This document shows positions 29,886 to 41,807 of a DNA stretch of 64,000 nt, one piece after another. Source of the stretch: Flectonema sp. DT1601 (lineage: Eukaryota > Euglenozoa > Diplonemea > Diplonemida > Diplonemidae); the NCBI GenBank assembly GCA_964019425.1, contig OZ025801.1, forward strand, positions 124,001 through 188,000, read 5' to 3'. The notes below the pieces were generated by a model that saw only the letters and a list, made by a program, of their open reading frames with translations, was not told where the DNA came from and did no database searches. The translations under genes and the position numbers were made by a program. Positions within the stretch are counted from its first letter, which is position 1. Every line of letters starts with the position of its first letter.

Positions 29886-32375
29886 ATGCACTCCGGTTTG
29901 GGGTTGGCAGTAGGAGCGGTTGGATCAGAGAGGAGTCCAAGAGGAAAAGATAAGCAGGATGAAGACGAAGAGATTTGGATGGGGAATGGAGCCTTTAAGT
30001 TTGTTGTTGGTGATGATATGCAGTTTGATCTTCCAGAAGAGGAACTGAAACAAACACCCGTACCGAGAACACCACCTGGCAACCCGTCTAACGTAGCACC
30101 CGAGAGAAGAGCTGTTCCTGACAGGTTAGCTAGATCGTGGCCTCCAAGTACACCAGCTGCTGAAGCTCTTGATGATGGTGAGATCTCTCTGGGTGAAATG
30201 TTCACTTTAGAGCCTCAGGTTGAACTTCATCTGAGACCACAAGCCATCGGGTCAAATGCAAGAGCTCCACGCGCTCCCACATATCCAAAAAAGAGACTCG
30301 CGGGTAAAAACTCTGACATGCAGACCGCCCCTCCGCAGCAATCACGCGTTGACAATTCAGTAACTTTGCAATCTCCATCACACCCGTTCTGCTGCGTCGT
30401 TTTGAATGGCGTACAAGTAATTCAATGCAATGTACCGTCACCTGATAATCTGTTGAATCAAACAATCATGCAAGCTGAGGCAATCCTTAATAATGATGTC
30501 ACTCTGTATGCTGAGGGTACTGGATTATTTATGCAAGTCTTGTTTTACTCTCCAAACTTTCCCAGTAACCCAGAATTCCATATCCACGGGACACTTGAAT
30601 TACTGGATGTAAATGACCAAATCATAACAACTATTTATTTGGGGCTTCTTGAAGATGGCAAGCAGGTAGAGAAAAAGCAACACACGCTGGCTGGTCAGCC
30701 AGCGAAGGCAAAAGTAATTCTAAATAGCATCGCCCCGCATAGGTTAGGTCCCAATGAAACTCAGTTGGTGGAGGAAATATGTGACGTGCTTCGTAACTCG
30801 CGCATTAATCCAGGTAAAGGATCGCTTCCTTCGGTACTCGTGCAACACCGTGCTAAGGAGTCGCCTCTCTATGAAAAAGTTGTGGGTAAGCACTTCCAAA
30901 ACTCCTGGCACACATTTATGAAGGCTCATGATAACATTTTCACTCTCTTTCACTATTCCCAAAAGGAAATTCAGGAGAGAAAATTGGGGCCGTTTGCAAA
31001 ATCTAACGAAGCTCGCATTGTTTTAAAAGAGCATGCGATGGGTGACTGGGAAGCGGCAGACGAATTAGCTGCCCTTCGTCACGCCCAGGCTGAAGAAGGA
31101 CTAAAATCAAAGCTGATCGAACTTTTGGAGAGCAGAGATTATGATCAGAGAGATCTGTTGGAAGTTCTTCATGGAAATACTCACTTTAATTATTTCTTGT
31201 CTCCAACGTTTAGTATTTTGATGAGGACATTGTGTCGTCACAAGGGGACTTTCATCACCTCGTCTGACACTGATCAGCCAACTAAAATCGGGTTGTCAAA
31301 ACCAGATCGTTGCAGTATTGAAGAAACTACTGCTGAAGAGTCGTCAATGAGTAGAGGAGGATCTATTCATATTAATCACCATCTTAGATATCAACAACAT
31401 CAGCAACAACATCAACAGCAGCATCCGCAACACCAGCCGCAACCTCAGCATCATGTTGTTCAACAGTCCCAAATGCTTCCGCAATTCGTAACGAAATTCC
31501 AGCGCCAGCAACCACAGCACCAGCAACAACAACAACAACAGCACCAGCACCAGCAACAACAGCAACAGCAACAGCAACAACAACAACAGCAACAGCAACA
31601 ACAGCAACAACAACAACAACAACAACAGCAGCACCAGCAACAGCAGCAGCAGCAACAGCAACAACAACAGCAGCAGCAGCAGCAACAACAGATTTATTAC
31701 CAACAGCCAAAGCAACATGAGATGCAGCAACAGCAGCACCACTCAGATGATTTAGGAGGAGGCTCATTATTGATGTCTGACTTTATGAACAACTCGAATG
31801 TTAATACGCCTGTCCTTCGTCCACGTGCTTGGAGTAAGGGATCTGGTGGTTCCGTACATCTTGAGCAGGAACAACAAGAAACTCAACTGAATGGAATGGA
31901 CACCATGTTAGTGTCTGCTGTTCCTGTTCAAACAACTGTTCAGGGACCTCTTTTGTTTGAGAATCAAAGACAGAATGCTCAGCCTCAGCTTCAGAATCAA
32001 CAGAGTTTACAATTTTCTGGTATGGGGTCACAAGTTCTTATTGACCAACCAATAGTTGTACTGAAGGGAGCTCAGGGAGTTGTGCAGCAGCAGCTAATTC
32101 AACCGCAGCAATTTCCGAGTCAACAAGTTCTTTTAGTAAATCAGCAGCCGACTGGTTCTGAAGCCAACTGGGTTGTGCACAGAGCTACTAACCAGCCGCC
32201 AGCTGAAAGTTTCACGCCGACATCAGGTCCTGCAGATTTACAATATCAAACTATCCTTCAGTCTACTCCTCCTTCGGTTCCTCTCGGGTCCAACCCGTCA
32301 ACACCAAATGACCAGTCATTCCAGCCAACATTCTACCCGACGGCGCAGTATCTCGTTAGTACTACGGCTTATTAG
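29886..32375 (+). CDS. Q/H-rich protein of unknown function with two possible winged-helix-like segments
   Basis: The intact 829-residue frame starts at ATG 29886. It has an acidic/Pro N-terminus (residues 1-145); a conserved-looking region (160-440) including HPFCCVVLNGVQVIQCNVPS and a beta-rich stretch with FHIHGTLELL; and an ENICDVLR-type segment ending with FQNSWHTFMKAHDNIFTLFHY. The latter has the length and hydrophobic pattern of a LOTUS/OST-HTH-like or other winged helix, but this is only a resemblance. A second similar segment is LKSKLIELLESRDYDQRDLL and on to LMRTLCRHKGTF. Residues about 500-605 are Q/H-rich with Q runs interrupted by H, encoded by mixed CAA/CAG, and the C-terminus is Q/P/S/T-rich. 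A regulatory or RNA-associated protein is plausible; no family is recognised. Confidence 0.85.
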   Translation: MHSGLGLAVGAVGSERSPRGKDKQDEDEEIWMGNGAFKFVVGDDMQFDLPEEELKQTPVPRTPPGNPSNVAPERRAVPDRLARSWPPSTPAAEALDDGEISLGEMFTLEPQVELHLRPQAIGSNARAPRAPTYPKKRLAGKNSDMQTAPPQQSRVDNSVTLQSPSHPFCCVVLNGVQVIQCNVPSPDNLLNQTIMQAEAILNNDVTLYAEGTGLFMQVLFYSPNFPSNPEFHIHGTLELLDVNDQIITTIYLGLLEDGKQVEKKQHTLAGQPAKAKVILNSIAPHRLGPNETQLVEEICDVLRNSRINPGKGSLPSVLVQHRAKESPLYEKVVGKHFQNSWHTFMKAHDNIFTLFHYSQKEIQERKLGPFAKSNEARIVLKEHAMGDWEAADELAALRHAQAEEGLKSKLIELLESRDYDQRDLLEVLHGNTHFNYFLSPTFSILMRTLCRHKGTFITSSDTDQPTKIGLSKPDRCSIEETTAEESSMSRGGSIHINHHLRYQQHQQQHQQQHPQHQPQPQHHVVQQSQMLPQFVTKFQRQQPQHQQQQQQQHQHQQQQQQQQQQQQQQQQQQQQQQQQQQQHQQQQQQQQQQQQQQQQQQQIYYQQPKQHEMQQQQHHSDDLGGGSLLMSDFMNNSNVNTPVLRPRAWSKGSGGSVHLEQEQQETQLNGMDTMLVSAVPVQTTVQGPLLFENQRQNAQPQLQNQQSLQFSGMGSQVLIDQPIVVLKGAQGVVQQQLIQPQQFPSQQVLLVNQQPTGSEANWVVHRATNQPPAESFTPTSGPADLQYQTILQSTPPSVPLGSNPSTPNDQSFQPTFYPTAQYLVSTTAY
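31500..31692 (+). repeat. CAA/CAG/CAC trinucleotide repeat encoding a polyglutamine tract
   Basis: Some 60 codons, nearly all Gln with a few His, in one block. CAA and CAG alternate irregularly, so the tract is selected as protein rather than being a pure slippage repeat, though its length is probably variable between strains. Confidence 0.9.
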
Positions 32376-35300
32376 TAGTCTCGCGGTTATTTAATTTGCT
32401 TATTAAATTATTTAGCGAAAAAAAAAAAAAAAAAAACTCTCAAATATATTTTTTTTCTTTTTTCTTTTCCCTGTTTAATTCTTTTTCGTGGAATGATATT
32501 TGGTTTACACTTTCTTTTTTAAAGGGGGCATTTTTTTTCGGGGAAGCTTCTGTTTGCGAAGTGCAAATTAGTTTCTCGATGACGACTTTATATCGTAGAA
32601 CTTCACTTCGACTTTACCAAGTCACTGATATGTGAATACATACACATCTTCGAGCTACTTACCATATTGTCTAGAAACAATGCCGCCTGCGGATCTGGGT
32701 GTTGATTTTACCAAGTCTTTTTCTTCTTGGTATGCACCTGGTCCAGCATTGTGTGTAATAAGAGAGAAGCAGTACCCAAAAGAACGAATAAAACAGTAAG
32801 GAAAGACCAATTCCTTTTTTTGATAATAATGAAAAAGAATAATAATTTAAGACAAAGAAAACAATGCATTCCTCGTTTCCAATGACACACGGCCTGGGCT
32901 TTACATCCATTCCTGGAGAAAGCACAATTAAGTAAGGCTGTACCATTCACTGATTCTGATTTTGAGAAGAAAGAAGTTGGAAAAAACTAAAAAAGAAAGA
33001 AAAATGAAGGAAACTTTTAATGACGAAGTGCCATCACCACCTCCACCAACCTCACCCCTCCCCTCATCGTTTATCAGGAGAAATAAAGTTGATCTGTGAG
33101 ACTGCTGTGATCCATAATTTACTTGGGATTGCAGCCTCACTACTGAACTTTAAAAAAAAAAGGTTGAATAATGCAAAGACCCACTGAGCATGAAAAAAAA
33201 GAAAAAAAAAGAAAATAAAAGAGCTAGTTTGCAATTTTCCACTTGCTATTTAAATAATTGGCGATGCTTACAACCGTAAGCAGACATATCAATTTTAAGT
33301 TAGCTGAGCGACCTTTAGAGGTGGCTTCAATTGGTGTCAGGTATGTAATTGCCTAAATACTGGTGTAGTAATATGTACAACACAACACTCAATAAAACAA
33401 TAATAGTTTCCTGACTGCCATTCGAAAACCGTAGAACATCTTTCCAGAAGCGTCGTATCCCCAAAGTGCCGCAAAGGTATGTAGTTCTTGCTAAGTCACA
33501 AGAAAAAATTCATCCTTGCAGGAAAAACAAAAAACAAAAAAAAACAGCACATCCACATCCCTTCCAGCCAGCGTACTTCTGAACGCTGGAGGAACAGAAA
33601 AAAAAAAAAAAAAACGTGTTGAAAAAGCATGTACATTCGTCTCGTAAGGATATATTGATTTGGACTATATCACATGCAGAGTGCAGACAGGCTTTCCAGA
33701 TGCTGTCGCTCCACGTTCTGATGTACTGTGATGCTCAACTGGTAGTGAGTAGTATGTGATTGTGTGTTTGTGTGAAATATTATTATTATTATTATTGTTT
33801 GCTGAATGATGGCAGATTTTCTGAATTAAATATTTAATATCGTATCGTGGAATTAGTTTTTTTTTAAAAAAACAAAACAAAACAAAAAAAACACAGAAAT
33901 TATCCAACACTGACAGTGGTATCGGATCGTCTTACCCTCAGAAACGAGAACAGAGTTAAAGTTACTCGCTCCTTTTTTTTTTTGTTTTAAAAATATTCTT
34001 TTAAAAAGAAGAAAATTATTTTTCATCCGCTCCATCTCCCCTTCTCTCGTCTTTTCATTGGTTGTTTGTACACACAATGCCATCAGCTTTTCCTCTAATT
34101 TTATTGTTTAAAAAAAAAAAAAAAAGATTTCCTCAGCACCCTCTTATGGCACAAAAGGGGGATTTTAAACCGCCTTTAAGCAATGATAAGGTCTTCCCAC
34201 ACAATTGGGTTTTAATTTTTAATTTTTTTTAAAAAAAAACTAACAAGAAAGCATTTGAGAGTAAGTTGTATTTAATTTTAATTTTCTTTTTTTTTTTGAG
34301 TGCATCGCCATCCACAGACTGCTACCTGTTTAAAATTTAAATCATTTCACCTGTGTCTGTTTTATTTTTATTTTTTATTATTCACCGGGAAAAAAAAAAA
34401 AAAAAAAAAAAAAGTCTTAATATGCATTACAACAATAAGTAATAGAAAAAAAAAAAAAATAAGAAGAGAAAAATGACCACCCCTTCTACCGGAGGCGGAT
34501 GGAGCTATAAGATTCCAGAAAGAAGATTTTGAAAACTTTTAAATAAATAAATAAAAAAAAAAAAAAAAAAATTAAAAAATTAAAAAAAATGACAATAATA
34601 TAAAGCTTCCACTTGTTCTTCTTTTTTCGTAGCAACAAAAAATACATATTTATTATTATTATCTTTGGGAAAAAAAACTATAATTCCACATAAAAAAAAC
34701 TGTGAAACGTTAATCTCGGCATAAAGGTTTCCTTGGAGCAGTCCATTTTCGGAAACTTTTGTGTTGAGATTTAACATCTCAACTCGGTAACATTTATGTG
34801 GAATTAGGGGACGTTAATTAAACTTTTAACCTTTCAGTTGTTTTTTTTTTTTTTTTTTTTTTTTTGATAGTCACACCTAGCCTCTCAGATTAATCCACCC
34901 ATAGACGTGGTGATTGGGGTTTTAAATGGCCCCCAATGTCGATCAAAAAAAAAAAAAAAAAAACTCAGGCACTTGAGTATAGCTTTCTACTTCATTGGGA
35001 AAAAAAAAAACAACAAAAAACACGACTCATTAACCTATCTAGCGATGGTGTCATTAAGCTGTTTTGTACGCAATGGTGCAAAATACCAAAATGAGTCAAA
35101 ATATTTTTTTTTTTTTTTTGAGGCTGATACTTCTTTTTAAACAACAATTAATCTTTCATTCCCTCATTCCCGCTAATTTGGTTTTTTTTTTTTTTTTTTT
35201 TTTTAAATTAATTTTTTGCACCAATCAGGCCTGCTTTTTTTTTTCCCCCTCACCTCATAATTTTATTATTTTTCTCTGTTATAAAGAGTTATATTACATG

Positions 35301-36136
35301 TATATCTGGTTGTTATCGTTGTGGAAATTTTTTTTTTTTGGAATTACGCTTTGGTCTTTCCATGGTCTTCTCCCTAATTAAAGGACAGCCTGTTTTACGT
35401 ACAGTTTTAATACTGATCTTTTTTTTAAAAAAAATTTTTTTTTCAAGGAGTTACTCGTTTCTCGTGTTCCCCCGCGACTCGGAGTCACACTCAGTCTCTC
35501 TCACTTTTGGTTTTTTTTTTTGGCAGTGCCGTTTTCCCGTTTCCCCTTCGTCAGTACTGCAGTCAAAAAAAAAAACTAAAAAAAAAAAAAAAAAACAGCT
35601 TTTTCACATAAGATATTTAATATTTGGGAAGTACATCAAGTAATTGTTGGGTGGGGGGGGTTCTTTTTTTTTTCTTTCTTTTTTCTAAAAAAAGATAATT
35701 CCTCCCCTTTCTTCTCATGGGGTGCATGAGAAATATGAAAAAAAAAAAAAAAAAAAAAAGAAGAACGAATTTCCCCCCAACAAAAAATTAAAGAACGAAC
35801 CTTAAAAGAAAAAGAAAAGAACAAAAAAGCCAGCAGAAGCAAACAAACGAGTGCCCTCAGTCAGCTTTGAGCGGCCGGTTTTAAGAAGCTCGACAAATAA
35901 TGTTGGCTGAGAACAACCGATCCCACACTGCCCGTTCCCTGAACCCGAAGTCTACCATTTTTATTTATTTATTTATTTTTCTTTTTTTTTTTTCTCCCCA
36001 TCCCTTAAAAAAGACGATGTTTTTATTTTTTATTTTCTTTTTCTTCTAATTCTGACAATTAAAAAAAAAAAAAAAAAAATAAATAAATAAATATATAAAC
36101 CCTCCTGTTATACTTCAGCAATAAACAGATCACAAT
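32376..36136. other. Long A/T-rich intergenic region
   Basis: 3.7 kb with very many A and T runs, several over 15 bases, TTATT and AAATAAAT microsatellites, and no coding region I can support. The only structured feature is the small inverted-repeat element at 34666-34820. A CTTCAG/ACAG acceptor-like site lies just before the CCCH gene at 36137. Confidence 0.5.
34666..34820. mobile_element. Miniature inverted-repeat element with MULE-like ends
   Basis: GGGAAAAAAAACTATAATTC followed by CACATAAA at the left, and inverted TTTATGTGGAATTAGGGG at the right, bracket about 150 bp. TAATTCCACA is also the core of the TIR of the elements at 17090 and 19796, so this is probably a very short relative. 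The interior has no coding potential but a further pair, GAGATTTAACATCTC. Confidence 0.5.
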
Positions 36137-36577
36137 ATGGTTCGCAGCTGTACAAAACTTGACCCCAGAGAACCCTCAGATGAAGAAAAAGAAGTAATTT
36201 GTAGTAACGTCAAGAATGGAAAAGTAACTCTTCCTGGTAAAGAAGATGAATATAGGATCGATTATGGTGTGTCATCTGAGAGCAGAGTAACAAGCGAGGA
36301 AACCTACAAAAAAAGAGTTGAAAAAATAACCTGCAGTCAAGGATCCGATGTTATCTACTTCACTGTCGTGACGGAAGCAAAAGGTGGAGTTGGTGATGAG
36401 AAGGCTGAGTTGTCTCCACCACTTCTGTCTGGATCTGCTAAGAAAAAGCCCTGCGTGTTCTTCAATAAAGGAACTTGTAAGACCGGCGTCAGTTGTGAGT
36501 TTGGTCATAACTTTATTAAACCGAGAGTTTATAAAAACAGTTACGAACCGAAGCAAGAAACACCAAAAGAAGAGTAA
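36137..36577 (+). CDS. CCCH zinc-finger protein, copy 1
   Basis: 146 residues from ATG 36137. It has one C-x7-C-x5-C-x3-H finger at C106, C114, C120 and H124 (CVFFNKGTCKTGVSCEFGH), the spacing of RNA-binding CCCH fingers. The N-terminal ~100 residues (DPREPSDEE, TLPGKEDEYRIDYG) form a conserved module shared with its tandem neighbour at 37065. A role in mRNA binding is inferred from the finger type. An ACAG acceptor-like site lies 9 bases upstream of the start. Confidence 0.85.
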   Translation: MVRSCTKLDPREPSDEEKEVICSNVKNGKVTLPGKEDEYRIDYGVSSESRVTSEETYKKRVEKITCSQGSDVIYFTVVTEAKGGVGDEKAELSPPLLSGSAKKKPCVFFNKGTCKTGVSCEFGHNFIKPRVYKNSYEPKQETPKEE

Positions 36578-37064
36578 GCCATCTTCACTCTCTGCTGCTA
36601 CTTACACGTATTCTGTTTTTCCCGAATTCTTTTTTTTAACATTTTCGGTGGTGATTACTATTTTATAGCAACGATCCACTTTCTGTGCGACACTTGCTCT
36701 CCTTTGAGTTCATTCATTTTTTATTTTATTTTTTATTTTTTGAAGCAACTTTATAAAAAATAATTAAAAAAAAAAAAAAAAAAAAGGATGTCTTCCCTTT
36801 TTTTTTTTTTTTTGTACTCCTCTGGAGCTTGTTTTATAAATTACTTCGATTCGAACGAATAAAATAAAATAAATAAATAAATAAAAAATACATTCATGGT
36901 GAAGAGATTACGAAAAAAAAAAAAAAAAAAGTATGTTATTTATAATACAACTTTTATTGTAATAGCAATTATCATGAGTAGTCTTTTTTATTCTCTTTTT
37001 AGAGTTAAGTTTTGTTTAAATTTATATTTCAAAAAAAAAAGGTTACTAAAGAAAGTTATATTAA
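36578..37064. other. Spacer between the two CCCH genes
   Basis: A/T-rich with long T and A runs and no gene. No terminator or polyadenylation signal stands out beyond AATAAAATAAA-type motifs near 36860. Confidence 0.4.
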
Positions 37065-37451
37065 ATGGGAATCAATCCAAGGGAACCATCTGACGAGGAG
37101 AGAGAGGTAATCAGTCAGAATGTTGAAAAAATGAAGGTCACCCTTCCAGGTAAGGATAACGAGTACAGAATCGACTACAGTATGTCTTTAGAAAGCAGAG
37201 TTACTACTGAGGCATCATTCAAAAAGAGAACTGAGAAGATCACCTGCAGTCATGAAGATGACGTCATTTTCTTTACTGTAATTAGTGAAGCAAAGGGTAC
37301 CGCAGAGAAGAAGGCTGAACTTCCAGCTCCTCTCCTTGCTGAAGTTGAATCTAGAAAGCCATGTGTATTCTTCAACAAGGGAACATGTCGGGGAGGAATC
37401 GAATGTAAATTCAGCCACAACTACATCAAACCAAAGGTGTACAAGAAGTAA
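37065..37451 (+). CDS. CCCH zinc-finger protein, copy 2 (tandem paralogue)
   Basis: 128 residues from ATG 37065, colinear with the 36137 gene along its whole length (NPREPSDEEREV, TLPGKDNEYRIDYS, KITCS, CVFFNKGTCRGGIECKFSH). The finger residues are C100, C108, C114 and H118. It lacks the acidic C-terminal tail of copy 1 and has diverged clearly, so the duplication is not recent. Same strand, about 490 bp downstream; tandem duplication is the simplest origin. Confidence 0.85.
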   Translation: MGINPREPSDEEREVISQNVEKMKVTLPGKDNEYRIDYSMSLESRVTTEASFKKRTEKITCSHEDDVIFFTVISEAKGTAEKKAELPAPLLAEVESRKPCVFFNKGTCRGGIECKFSHNYIKPKVYKK

Positions 37452-38351
37452 GCGATTCCTTTACTTTATTAGTTATATTGATTTATAGCACCCCCCCCCT
37501 CCAACTCGCAATTGCCCAGTTTTTTTCCCCAAGTTTTTTTTATTTTTTATTTTTTTTCTCTTGACTCGGCGAGACTTGAGATTCAATTTAAAAACACGAC
37601 GAGCACCGAGACCTTAGCAGGATGTTAGTTGCAGTCACTGCGCGTTATTCTAGAGAGTACGTCACGCGAAATCAGAGGTAAAGAATCAAGGTAACGCACT
37701 GTTAAAAAGATATGTGGCTTCCCTCACCTGCGTACAAACGAAATTTCGAAGAAGAAACGCGCCACTAAGAATTCCTCCCGCTCACTCACCATCCCCCCAC
37801 TGCGGGAATTAGTGTCCTTTTTTTTTGTTTTTGTTTTTGTTTTTGTTTTAAATTTTTTTTTTTTTTTTATTCATTTTGTTGTGTTCGTCCCTTGAGAGAA
37901 GCGGGTGGTTGGACTCTGTCGTTATTTTCTTTTCCTTCGTTTTTTTTTTTTTCCTTCTTGTTTTTCTGTTTGTATTCTCCAGGAACAACGAGTCGGTTGA
38001 AATTCTCCGAAAGAAACAAAAAAAAAATAAATAAAAAAAAGTAACTGACTGACTGCGTACAAAAGGTGATTCAAGGTTCCTTTTGTTTTGAAGGGCTGAG
38101 GAGCAGCAGCAGCGGTTTTCCGCATTTGTTTTTCTAGTGGCCGTCCGTATGAGCGAGTCTTCTTGTCTTAGTCACAATATCAGGACTGTCGTTCTTGAAG
38201 CAGTATCAAAGGTGTTTTGCAAGCCAGCCACCAACCAAAGTCCACAAGGAAGAAGGGATTTTTATATTACTTATTTATTTATTTATTTTTTTTTTTTGAA
38301 ATGGCAAAAAATGAAATTTTCTTTTTTTATTTTGAAAAAAAAAAAAAAAAC

Positions 38352-38384
<33 letters not shown>

Positions 38385-38512
38385 CTAGATGAGATGCTGC
38401 TGAAAAGGGATTTGGGACCAAGCCAAGTGTCCAACATCGGAACCGACAAAGACACCTTTGAAACCCTCCATCCTGTTTGTCGGAAGGGTAAGGCGCATCG
38501 ATCTACGTGATC

Positions 38513-38545
<33 letters not shown>

Positions 38546-38685
38546 TTTATTTATAAGACAATACGCTGATAACAGAATTGGTTACTTGTCTTTTTAAACT
38601 TTTTATTACAGAAAACAACACTAATGTGATGTTAAGTAGTGCTGCTACTGATTATGTCTGTTTTATGTTTTTTTATTATCTACTT
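37452..38685. other. A/T-rich intergenic region
   Basis: Contains long A and T runs and a moderately GC-richer stretch (37560-37800) with no recognisable coding content. The last ~110 bp before 38686 are T-rich and could be the end of a 5' intron of the next gene. Nothing else is supported. Confidence 0.4.
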
Positions 38686-39507
38686 ATGCCCCCATCAGGG
38701 AGAGGAGGAATGAAGGAGTTGCTCCCAAATCCAATTGGCAGCCATGGATCTCTTCAGATTGGTAGGGACCCTCTCTCTCCGACACCTAGTGGGGTGTCCT
38801 TTGCCAGTCTTTCGGGACCTCGTCTTGTGAACTTTTCACCAAGACAGCTTCTATTCCCTCCACCACTTGATAAAATTATTTCAAATGTCCTAACAATCAG
38901 ATCGATGGAAAGTGAGGTAACTTGGAAACTTTATCACAACGCTCCTCATCGATATACTGTCGTACCAAATAATGGGATCTTAGTATGTTTGCGTATTAGG
39001 TATTGAATGGCTTATTATCAACTAGTCGGAAGGGAAAAAACAAACAAAACAGAAAGCCCGTGAATCGACAACTGTAAAAATATCCTACCGACCCCGTCAC
39101 GATAAAGATGGAGGTACTGAAGATTTCTCGACTTTAGTTGACGACTCGTTTGTTCTTGACGTATGTTATTGTGTGTTTGTTGTGGGGAAGTATTTCTCAT
39201 AATAATAATAATAAATCTCTATCAGGCTCGTACAGACGGTGATAAGATGAGATACAAACTGAGATGTGTCTTTACAGATGAGGGTGTGACTCGTCAGAAT
39301 TCAACAATCTCACGTCGGATTGAAGACATTCGCAGACATGTTGAACAAGAAGAAGATGTTATGAGAAGGACAGGAACCCTTCCCAGCACTCCACCAGCAG
39401 CGATTGCACCACCTCTGCCGTTGGCGATGTGTTTATTAGTCGTAGCATTCGTATTGGGGAGGTTATGTATTCACATGTCGTATCAAGTTACGGGATGTGT
39501 GCAGTGA
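38686..39507 (+). CDS. VAP-like MSP-domain, tail-anchored membrane protein (three exons)
   Basis: Exons 38686-38982, 39053-39160 and 39226-39507, all joined in phase 0 across short GTATGT...CAG introns of 70 and 65 bp. The start could also be ATG 38710. The joined exons give an MSP/VAP fold: LVNFSPRQLLFPPPLDK, NVLTIRS, TWKLYHNAPHRYTVVPNNGI, then TTVKISYRPRH and SFVLD. A short charged helix (RRIEDIRRHVEQEEDVMRR, probable coiled coil) and a C-terminal hydrophobic anchor (LPLAMCLLVVAFVLG) follow. This is the layout of VAPs: ER tail-anchored receptors that bind FFAT-motif partners at membrane contact sites. Neither intermediate intron contributes codons. Confidence 0.8.
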
Positions 39508-39653
39508 TTGTGTTCTGAAGTTTAATGTACTTCTTAATTATATTCGATTTTTATCTACTGAGAATATCAAACCTGCCGTCTGTTTGTTTTTTTTAGATTC
39601 GAAAGCATTCTGACTCTTCTTTGAAAAGGTTTAGACCCAACAATTACAATTTT

Positions 39654-39689
<36 letters not shown>

Positions 39690-41807
39690 TTCCCCAAGTT
39701 TCGATGCCGTAGTCGTACATCCATTGGGGAAAAAAAAAAAAAAAAAAAAAAAACCATTAGAGTGTTAGGTTCGTTCGAAGTACCTCCTGTTCGATTCCTG
39801 GTCATCGGCTGCTGTATCTCCGAAAGTAGAATTTTATTTTCTATCGATAGTTCAAAATAGGCTACTTTCTATGATCTCGGGGTTAGTGCCGTGAGAGCCA
39901 AAAGTGCATCTCTCGATCCTGAGACGGCATCGTTTACAGTAGTGGACTACGACGGTATCTGATCATCTTCGATCCCCACACTCTCGTTCTTGATTAATGA
40001 ACACATTCTTGTCGAATGCTTTCGCAGAAGTTCGTCTTCCCACGATCTAAGAATTTCACCTCTGACGTGGGAGTCCCTAATTGATCCCGCTGGGGGGCAA
40101 AATAAATATTTTATCTCTGCTGAAATGACCTTTATCCGCAAGAGTGTCCTTTTGTAACAGTTGCGCACAGACAAAACAATAAGTGTGAGTTTTAAAATAA
40201 AAAAATAAAAAAATAAAAAGGTAAATATGTTTAGCTTTCTGTTATCATTAATACTAAAAGGACAACTCTCTGTATTGTAAATGAGGAATACATTTAAAGG
40301 TATCGAATCGATTAGTAAGCTCTCTGAAGGAACAGATAATTCCGTTCTTCTCATTTTGATCAAAAGTTAGTTAGTTTTTGTTAATATCTGTGTTTTTTTT
40401 TTTTTTTTTTTTGAAATTTAAAATTTTCTTCTTTCTTCTTTTTCTTTTAGACTTTTTTTTAAAGAAATAATAAAGACAAAAAAAGTAACGAACGATGTTT
40501 CGGTTTTAAGAATCATCTTTTTTTTCTTTTTTCTTTTTTCTTTGAACTAATTAATTACAGTTCCTCAAACACCCGTTGGGGGGCAGACATCCTCTCACGT
40601 CCAAACTGTTCTCCTTCGGCTCTCCATTTCGTTCCTTAAAAAGATAAACATCTTCTCACTACTATTAATGAGTAGTTAATACTGTTGTTGTATTTCTTAT
40701 TTAAAAAGGAACAATCTATTTATCAGATGAAGAACGTTACGACGTGTTGGTTACGTGAATATCAAGGGTATCTTCTTCTGAAGTATTTGATTGGTGTAAA
40801 CTAAAATACCGGGTGTGAGTACCTTGCGGTGTTTTTTCTGTTTTTTTATTGGAGTTGACGAAAAAACTGTTTTAGGTCAGTGTTTTATAATTTTATTTTT
40901 TTATTTTGTTTATTGTTATTATTTATTTTTTTTTTTAAATTTTTCAGGCAACCAATGATTGACTCCCACTACAGTTCTAATCAACTATAGTTTCAAGTTA
41001 CTTTCACATCACTCCTCAGGTAGACATCTGTACTAAATCTAAAATGGTAAGCGAAGACAACTTGACGACGTTCGTTAACGTGTGCGCACTCGGAGTGTTC
41101 ACATTAATAATATTGTTTCACTACTTGGGTGTGGATTTCTTTCTTTTTTTTTTCTTTTTCCCCTAAGTTAAGCATCACCATAGTTCACTGTGTCCTTAAC
41201 AGATTGTTAAATTATCGTTTTAAGTTAATGTGATCCAATGCAGTTTGTATTTCTGAAATTCAGAATGAACTAACCAAAACCACAACACAAACAGGAGCCA
41301 GAGCTCACCGTGAATAGTCTTTACTTCTGATGATGTGGTGTTTTCGGAAGGGGTTGGTTAGACGTTAATATAAGATAGTCACACAGCCATTCCTTGTAAG
41401 TTTATTTTATCGATTCCAGAGGACGAAAAACTAATCTAAAAAATCGTAAGCCTGACAAGTGTTTGTTCTTCGAGAGATGTTTTTTTATTTTATTTTTTCT
41501 TCTTTTTTTTTATTTTGTTTTCTTCCTTTTTTTTTTTTTTTTTTTTCCATTTTAAAAAAAAAAAAAAAAAAAGGAAACTTTTCGTTCGTTCAACGTGTCC
41601 GTCTAAAGTGATGTTCTCTCACGTTGTTCTAATAATTCATGTTTTAGTTAATTAGTTTCTTCATTCGATCAGACAATCAAAAACCAAAATCGACGTACTG
41701 CCACGATGAGAAGAGTGCTTTCCTCTTTCTAGTTTAAGTACTTCCCTTTCAAACAGGAGATACGGTCTGGTGGGTAGTTACATTTCCCTCCTGCCTAACT
41801 CACTACT
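39508..41807. other. Long A/T-rich intergenic region
   Basis: 2.3 kb without a supportable gene. It has many T-run/A-run pairs, for example about 41500-41575, where a T-rich tract is followed by an A-rich tract and could form a hairpin. An ACAG acceptor-like site is present at about 41752-41756, some 50 bp before the next start. Confidence 0.4.

Noticed and set aside
31344-31767. Minus-strand poly-Leu and Ala/Val-rich frames
   Set aside because: Reverse shadows of the polyglutamine tract.
38137-38510. Short frames with Lys runs at 38.1-38.5 kb
   Set aside because: Mostly translated A runs; no conserved content and no splice structure that links them to the VAP-like gene.
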